From positions 1 through 9,326 of the forward strand of contig JAQTMA010000160.1 of assembly GCA_028714615.1 (NCBI GenBank): a DNA stretch of 9,326 nt. The letters are read 5' to 3'. The position numbers and the translations under genes are program-made. Shown here in pieces: positions 6,154 through 9,326 of the stretch. This DNA is from Anaerolineaceae bacterium. GTDB taxonomy: Bacteria > Chloroflexota > Anaerolineae > Anaerolineales > Anaerolineaceae. Positions within the stretch are counted from its first letter, which is position 1. Each line of letters opens with the position of its first letter. Below the pieces are notes generated by a model. The model searched no databases. It saw only the letters and a program-made list of their open reading frames with translations, and was not told the origin of the DNA.

Positions 6154-7784
6154 AAATCTACCCTCCGTTTTCCATCCCAACCGAGTTTCACAAAATCCTT
6201 CCAAATATCCGGTGTCTGTCCCCCATGCACGGTTAATCGCTCACGTACTTGAATCACTGTTGCATGGCGAATGGTCTCATAAGACCCGGTTAATATACAT
6301 GTTCCTTGTGGCAATTTAGGAAGTTGCTTTATTAGATCTTCAGAAGCATCGGAGAATACACCCCGTAAGGCATCTAATTGGTCAGGCTCAATTGCATGCA
6401 GAAAACGAGTAAGCAAACGTTTAAGTATCGCGCGATCCACATCCTGCGGCGATTGTGTAGTTAGTATTAACCCAATTTTGTAATGTCTGCCAATTCTGGC
6501 AATTTCTCGAAGCACTTGCGTTGTAACCGAAGAGTCATCGTTTGGTGCAACCAAGTGAAATTCATCAATACTGAATACTACAAAGAGATTATCCTTTTGA
6601 GACGCCAATCTCTGCAAATCACGTGCAATTGAGGCTACTATTAGACGCAAATCAGAGACCAGCATGCGCCGGCAGTCAATATTTATGATAGCCCCAGGCT
6701 TAATATGGCTTTTCCATTCAAATGGTGCGCCAATATAGGGGATATATTCAAGGCTAGATGCTCTTTGAACAGCGGGATTTATTGTGACAGCCTTATCCAT
6801 TTCCAACTCTGGTGCAACGTCTCTTATCTTTTTAATAAGATCTGGCACTCCAAATTGTAATCCTTTCTCCAATGTGCGTTCTTTCAACAATTTCTCGTGG
6901 GCGTATCGAATCAAAGCCTCATAATTTGTACCACGCCTCATGCCTGGAATAGCATCAACCACGTCATCACCAGTGAGCGCTGAAAGTGGAAGAGTAAATC
7001 CATTCTTTCCTGGAACCAGATTTTCGCCGCCCAATTGCGTGGTTGCATCCACCATCTCGCCATTAACATCAATATTGATCTGCGGAACACCCAACATATG
7101 AAGCTCTTCAGCCAATACCCCACGGGTGTAGCTCTTTCCGGAACCAATTCCACCACCAATAAAAATGTGTCGTTGGATTATATTCTTCTTTAAGTATACC
7201 GAAACCGGCGGTTGACCTCTTGTCATACCAATAAAGATTCCCTCATTCGGAGTAGGTTCAAGTCCAAGCGCTTCCTGAATGAGAAAATCGTCGGCAACGT
7301 AGATAGGAGAACCGGCGCGAGGTAATGTTTGTGCATTCCGAATAGTCATCTGTCCATCAGTATTAATTACGGCCTCTTCCAGCGGTTCAATTTCTGCGAC
7401 CCGATAAATGACTGTCGAGCTACCCTCAGATGCATATTCAGTTTGAATCGGTAAAACATCCCTCATCACTGAACTAGTCGCATCCTCATGGGGATTGATT
7501 TCCCAAACGTTAGAAACCCTAGCCAAGATATAGCATTTTTCATTTTCGCTCGTTATTGATTCGACAGCAACCATTACACCCGATTTTGGAGAAGGGACAT
7601 CTGCCGCTATCCGGAAATGTTGAATTAGATAATTCGGCGAACGCATTGTTTCGATTGCAATAAGGGATCCAATTTTATGACCAGGACAGAAACAAGCAAT
7701 GTTACTTGATTGACTAGGCAATAAATGATTGATGTTACTGTCATTATTCTCTTGTGATATTTCGGTACCTGATTCAGGGCTCAT
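6150..7784 (-). CDS. HerA-type P-loop ATPase / DNA translocase
   Basis: This 544-residue protein has HerA architecture. An N-terminal beta-rich barrel domain (about 35-190) is followed by a RecA/FtsK-like ATPase core: Walker A GGIGSGKS (211-218), a strand with INIDVNGEMVD (237-246), and Walker B FVVFSIDEFH (D407, E408). Then come a sensor-like LTTQSPQDVD (441-450) and the region RFLHAIEPDQLDALRGVF, where HerA proteins carry trans-acting arginines. HerA forms hexameric rings that pump DNA and activate NurA or other nucleases. In phage-defence loci such ATPases pair with NurA, Sir2 or DUF4297 effectors. It is the first gene of the two-gene operon and overlaps its NurA-like partner by four bases. 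The start has a strong ribosome binding site (AAGGAGG, 7790-7796) five bases upstream. The first 35 or so residues are low in hydrophobicity and unlike any domain I recognise. Confidence 0.9.
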   Translation of the reverse strand: MSPESGTEISQENNDSNINHLLPSQSSNIACFCPGHKIGSLIAIETMRSPNYLIQHFRIAADVPSPKSGVMVAVESITSENEKCYILARVSNVWEINPHEDATSSVMRDVLPIQTEYASEGSSTVIYRVAEIEPLEEAVINTDGQMTIRNAQTLPRAGSPIYVADDFLIQEALGLEPTPNEGIFIGMTRGQPPVSVYLKKNIIQRHIFIGGGIGSGKSYTRGVLAEELHMLGVPQINIDVNGEMVDATTQLGGENLVPGKNGFTLPLSALTGDDVVDAIPGMRRGTNYEALIRYAHEKLLKERTLEKGLQFGVPDLIKKIRDVAPELEMDKAVTINPAVQRASSLEYIPYIGAPFEWKSHIKPGAIINIDCRRMLVSDLRLIVASIARDLQRLASQKDNLFVVFSIDEFHLVAPNDDSSVTTQVLREIARIGRHYKIGLILTTQSPQDVDRAILKRLLTRFLHAIEPDQLDALRGVFSDASEDLIKQLPKLPQGTCILTGSYETIRHATVIQVRERLTVHGGQTPDIWKDFVKLGWDGKRRVDL

Positions 7785-7803
7785 GTTATCCTCCTTGATG
7801 TTA

Positions 7804-7852
7804 ATTAACCTTTTTATGGTTATAGGTTAATACTTTTTGAAGTAATTGTCAA
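7804..7852 (-). promoter_or_regulatory. Promoter-like region and inverted-repeat operator upstream of HerA
   Basis: On the minus strand a consensus -35, TTGACA (7847-7852), is followed at 17 bases by a poor -10, TAACCT (7824-7829). A 7-bp inverted repeat, ATTAACC (7804-7810) and GGTTAAT (7825-7831), overlaps the -10 and lies before the ribosome binding site. This is the usual place for a repressor operator. A further short dyad ACCAG-CT-CTGGT lies at 7877-7888, upstream of the -35. Confidence 0.45.
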
Positions 7853-7949
7853 TAGTAGATTTATGAGAATAGTATGACCAGCTCTGGTTCGCTCAAGTAG
7901 TATTAATTTGTTCTGTGAATGTAAAGTGAGCAGTTATTGACATCGAGTT

Positions 7950-8096
7950 ATGCGTATTTTGACGACGTTTACCTGGGTGGCAGCCAGTGGCTTATTCAAA
8001 CTAGGATTCACCTTGGAGGCCGTCTTTTCTTCATCTTTTGATGTTATTAAGCAGATGGTAAGATTGGTCAAGTTGCCCAGGGAAAAATCATTTTAG
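7950..8096 (+). CDS. Doubtful 48-codon small ORF
   Basis: ATG at 7950 to TAG at 8094-8096 encodes 48 residues beginning MRILTTFTWVAASGLFKLGF and ending in a basic KLPREKSF tail. The middle is hydrophobic to amphipathic. It has no convincing Shine-Dalgarno, and although TTGACA occurs at 7937-7942 it is too close to the ATG to serve as its promoter. I recognise no family. It could be a small membrane-associated protein, a gene remnant or chance. Confidence 0.2.
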   Translation: MRILTTFTWVAASGLFKLGFTLEAVFSSSFDVIKQMVRLVKLPREKSF

Positions 8097-8116
8097 CTCT
8101 AGGTGGATGCTTTTTG

Positions 8117-8143
8117 GAGCAATTCGCCGGAGGCGAATTGCTC
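8117..8143. repeat. Perfect 12-bp palindrome (hairpin)
   Basis: GAGCAATTCGCC (8117-8128), loop GGA, GGCGAATTGCTC (8132-8143). The stem is perfect and long, but neither strand has a T-tract after it, so it is not a standard terminator. It lies at the switch from AT-rich to GC-rich sequence at the right edge of the defence block. It may be a dispersed palindromic (REP-like) element. Confidence 0.6.
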
Positions 8144-8243
8144 ATGAGATACAAAAACAAGACGGCTGAACGACCGCCTGAATATCCGGGCTCTGCTCCA
8201 CTCAACGCTTCTACATCATCCTCTGGCGTATACCCTCGCGCAG

Positions 8244-8263
8244 GCGCTCCGCATGCGGAGCGC
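8244..8263. repeat. Perfect 20-bp GC-rich palindrome
   Basis: GCGCTCCGCA (8244-8253) is followed immediately by its exact reverse complement (8254-8263), giving a dyad with no spacer. It lies 100 bases after the palindrome at 8117-8143 and just beyond the 3' end of the CPBP remnant. No T-tract is present. The 8097-8243 stretch holds no convincing gene. Confidence 0.55.
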
Positions 8264-8271
8264 GCAATGAT

Positions 8272-8553
8272 TCAAGATCGGGTATGCAAGGCGGGCTCAA
8301 GCTGCGCGGCTTTCACCGGAGCGTCCTTCCAGACCGGGTCGCGCAGCAGCAGGAGCACCACCCCCGCCAGGACCAGCATCCCATGGATGCCCGCTCCGAA
8401 ACTCCAGATCGCGTCTGCGGGCGTGTAGATCATGCCGGCGAAATAGTTGGCGGTTTGGTCGATGATGGCGTGCATAAAGGCTACCAATCAGATGCTCCCA
8501 GTCTTGAACATGGATTGCCCGAGCACAACTATGCGGGCCGGCAGGCGGAATAG
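8272..8553 (-). pseudogene. C-terminal remnant of a CPBP-family (CAAX-type) intramembrane protease
   Basis: Read leftward from 8553 the frame gives LFRLPARIVVLGQSMFKTGSI, a TGA stop (8488-8490), then LVAFMHAIIDQTANYFAG, a membrane segment containing GMLVLAGVVLLLL, and a short tail ending at TGA 8272-8274. The LG-x-x-x-x-K-TGS-I-W-x-x-x-x-x-H-A pattern is that of the last conserved part of CPBP (Abi/CAAX) membrane metalloproteases, where the HAIID histidine is a metal ligand. The earlier EExxxR and FxxxH motifs are absent, and another stop (8554-8556) closes the frame upstream. The internal TGA stands where the family usually has Trp, consistent with TGG to TGA decay. Roughly a third of a normal protein is left, so it is non-functional. 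Confidence 0.6.
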
Positions 8554-8635
8554 TTACGATCCCGGGCAGTCTCGCCCATCATTTCCAGACCCAAACAAGA
8601 AATCCACTCCCGCGGGTATGCGGCCCAACTCGTCC

Positions 8636-8664
8636 TTGACATTTCCCCACAGTTGATGTATTCT
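8636..8664 (+). promoter_or_regulatory. Sigma-70 promoter for the right-edge membrane protein
   Basis: A consensus -35, TTGACA (8636-8641), 17 bases, then TATTCT (8659-8664) as -10. The start of transcription would be near 8671, with a leader of about 67 bases to the ATG at 8738. Confidence 0.5.
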
Positions 8665-8737
8665 ATAAACAGGTTTGCACCATAGACCAGTTTATGCGTT
8701 TTCTATATCAGCATCCTGTTCCTGCGGAGATACAGCC

Positions 8738-9326
8738 ATGAAAAACAACTTTCCCGAAGACCCGGTGGCCCGCTCCCGGCGACGTGCGATTCAGTACCAA
8801 CACGTGGATGGCGGCTATGAGTTTACTTTTGGTGGGGCGATCCTGCTCATGGCCGTCTGCTTTGCGATCGTCGGCCAGTTAATATCCGCTAACTCATTTT
8901 TCTCCAATACCCTGCTGCCCTTTGCTCCGCTGGTGGTGTTTGTCGGGGGAGGATATCTCATCGATTTCCTGGTTCAACGCTTCCGGATGCGCGTCACTTA
9001 TCCGCGCACCGGCTATCTTACCTACCAGAAACCCCAGCCCCTCAAGCGCTCCACGCGTTGGGCGATTCGGATCGGCATACCGCTTCTCACCGTGGTCCTG
9101 CTGGGTATCACCTTCTTGAATCGCGCAAGGTTTCCAACGGGAAATCAGGATTTCGCGTCTGCGCTGATGCCATCTTTTTTTGGACTGCTGTTTAGTGGCC
9201 TTTGGGTGGTGATTGGTTGGAAGGTCTCGGTACCGCGCTTCTATCTGACTGCCGCCGTTACTTTGCTGGTTAGCGCGGGGCTTTTCCTCAACGGTGTGGG
9301 CGGCAATACCGCCTGGGCGGGGTTAC
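8738..9326 (+). CDS. Multi-pass membrane protein of unknown function, N-terminal part (runs off right edge)
   Basis: The frame is open from ATG 8738 to the window end, giving 196 codons. It begins with a charged cytoplasmic segment MKNNFPEDPVARSRRRAIQY. Hydrophobic segments follow at about residues 32-50, 59-79, 109-127, 143-161 and 169-185. Between the second and third is a polar loop with RVTYPRTGYLTYQKP (85-98), which looks like a conserved family signature, though I cannot name the family. The basic N-terminus before the first segment predicts an N-in topology. The start is supported by CGGAGA (8724-8729) and an upstream promoter. Base and codon use are GC-rich like the left flank, so this is probably native chromosome. 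No enzymatic motif is visible and no function is proposed. Confidence 0.8.
   Translation, partial: MKNNFPEDPVARSRRRAIQYQHVDGGYEFTFGGAILLMAVCFAIVGQLISANSFFSNTLLPFAPLVVFVGGGYLIDFLVQRFRMRVTYPRTGYLTYQKPQPLKRSTRWAIRIGIPLLTVVLLGITFLNRARFPTGNQDFASALMPSFFGLLFSGLWVVIGWKVSVPRFYLTAAVTLLVSAGLFLNGVGGNTAWAGL

Noticed and set aside
6154..6204. Longer N-terminus for the NurA-like protein
   Set aside because: The upstream ATG lies inside the HerA gene without a good ribosome binding site. The start at 6153 has GGAGGG and the ATGA overlap.
8488..8490. In-frame TGA of the CPBP remnant as another selenocysteine
   Set aside because: It sits at a usual Trp position rather than a redox Cys, and the rest of the gene is also broken.

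Overview
The window appears to be bacterial chromosome in which an AT-rich, probably transferred defence cassette sits inside GC-rich, partly decaying flanks. The flanks carry an ABC-transporter ATPase, GNAT and CAAX-protease (CPBP) remnants, a CopZ-type metallochaperone remnant and a multi-pass membrane protein. This mix resembles Chloroflexota (Anaerolineae-like) genomes. That is an impression from gene content and base composition, not a demonstrated placement.

Left flank, 1-2112. An ABC transporter ATPase runs off the left edge on the minus strand. Next comes a truncated GNAT acetyltransferase (minus). A plus-strand pair follows. Its first gene is a thioredoxin-fold protein whose active-site motif reads TGA-Thr-Pro-Cys, with an excellent bacterial SECIS-like hairpin downstream, so it is a candidate selenoprotein (880-1371). 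Its second gene is a CopZ-like cysteine-rich metallochaperone that has lost its start codon and carries a one-base frameshift (1375-1901). A second, more degraded GNAT fragment (minus) closes this part.

Central block, 2204-7784. This is visibly richer in A+T. It holds a Vsr endonuclease (plus), a C5-cytosine DNA methyltransferase (minus, converging on vsr), and a two-gene minus-strand operon. The operon encodes a HerA-type P-loop ATPase and, overlapping it by ATGA, a 714-residue protein with a NurA-like nuclease core behind an N-terminal winged helix. No conventional restriction enzyme is seen. The simplest reading is a modification-guided defence module: the methyltransferase marks self DNA, Vsr repairs the T:G mismatches left when 5-methylcytosine deaminates, and HerA-NurA attacks unmarked DNA. 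A promoter-like element and an inverted repeat precede the HerA gene.

Right flank, 7785-9326. An intergenic stretch of nearly 500 bp contains one doubtful 48-codon ORF and two perfect palindromes. After it come the 3' remnant of a CPBP-family protease gene with a Trp-to-stop change (minus), and a promoter with the start of a multi-pass membrane protein that runs off the right edge (plus).

The two points most worth following are the candidate selenocysteine codon with its SECIS at 967-1003 and the HerA-NurA / C5-methyltransferase / Vsr cassette.
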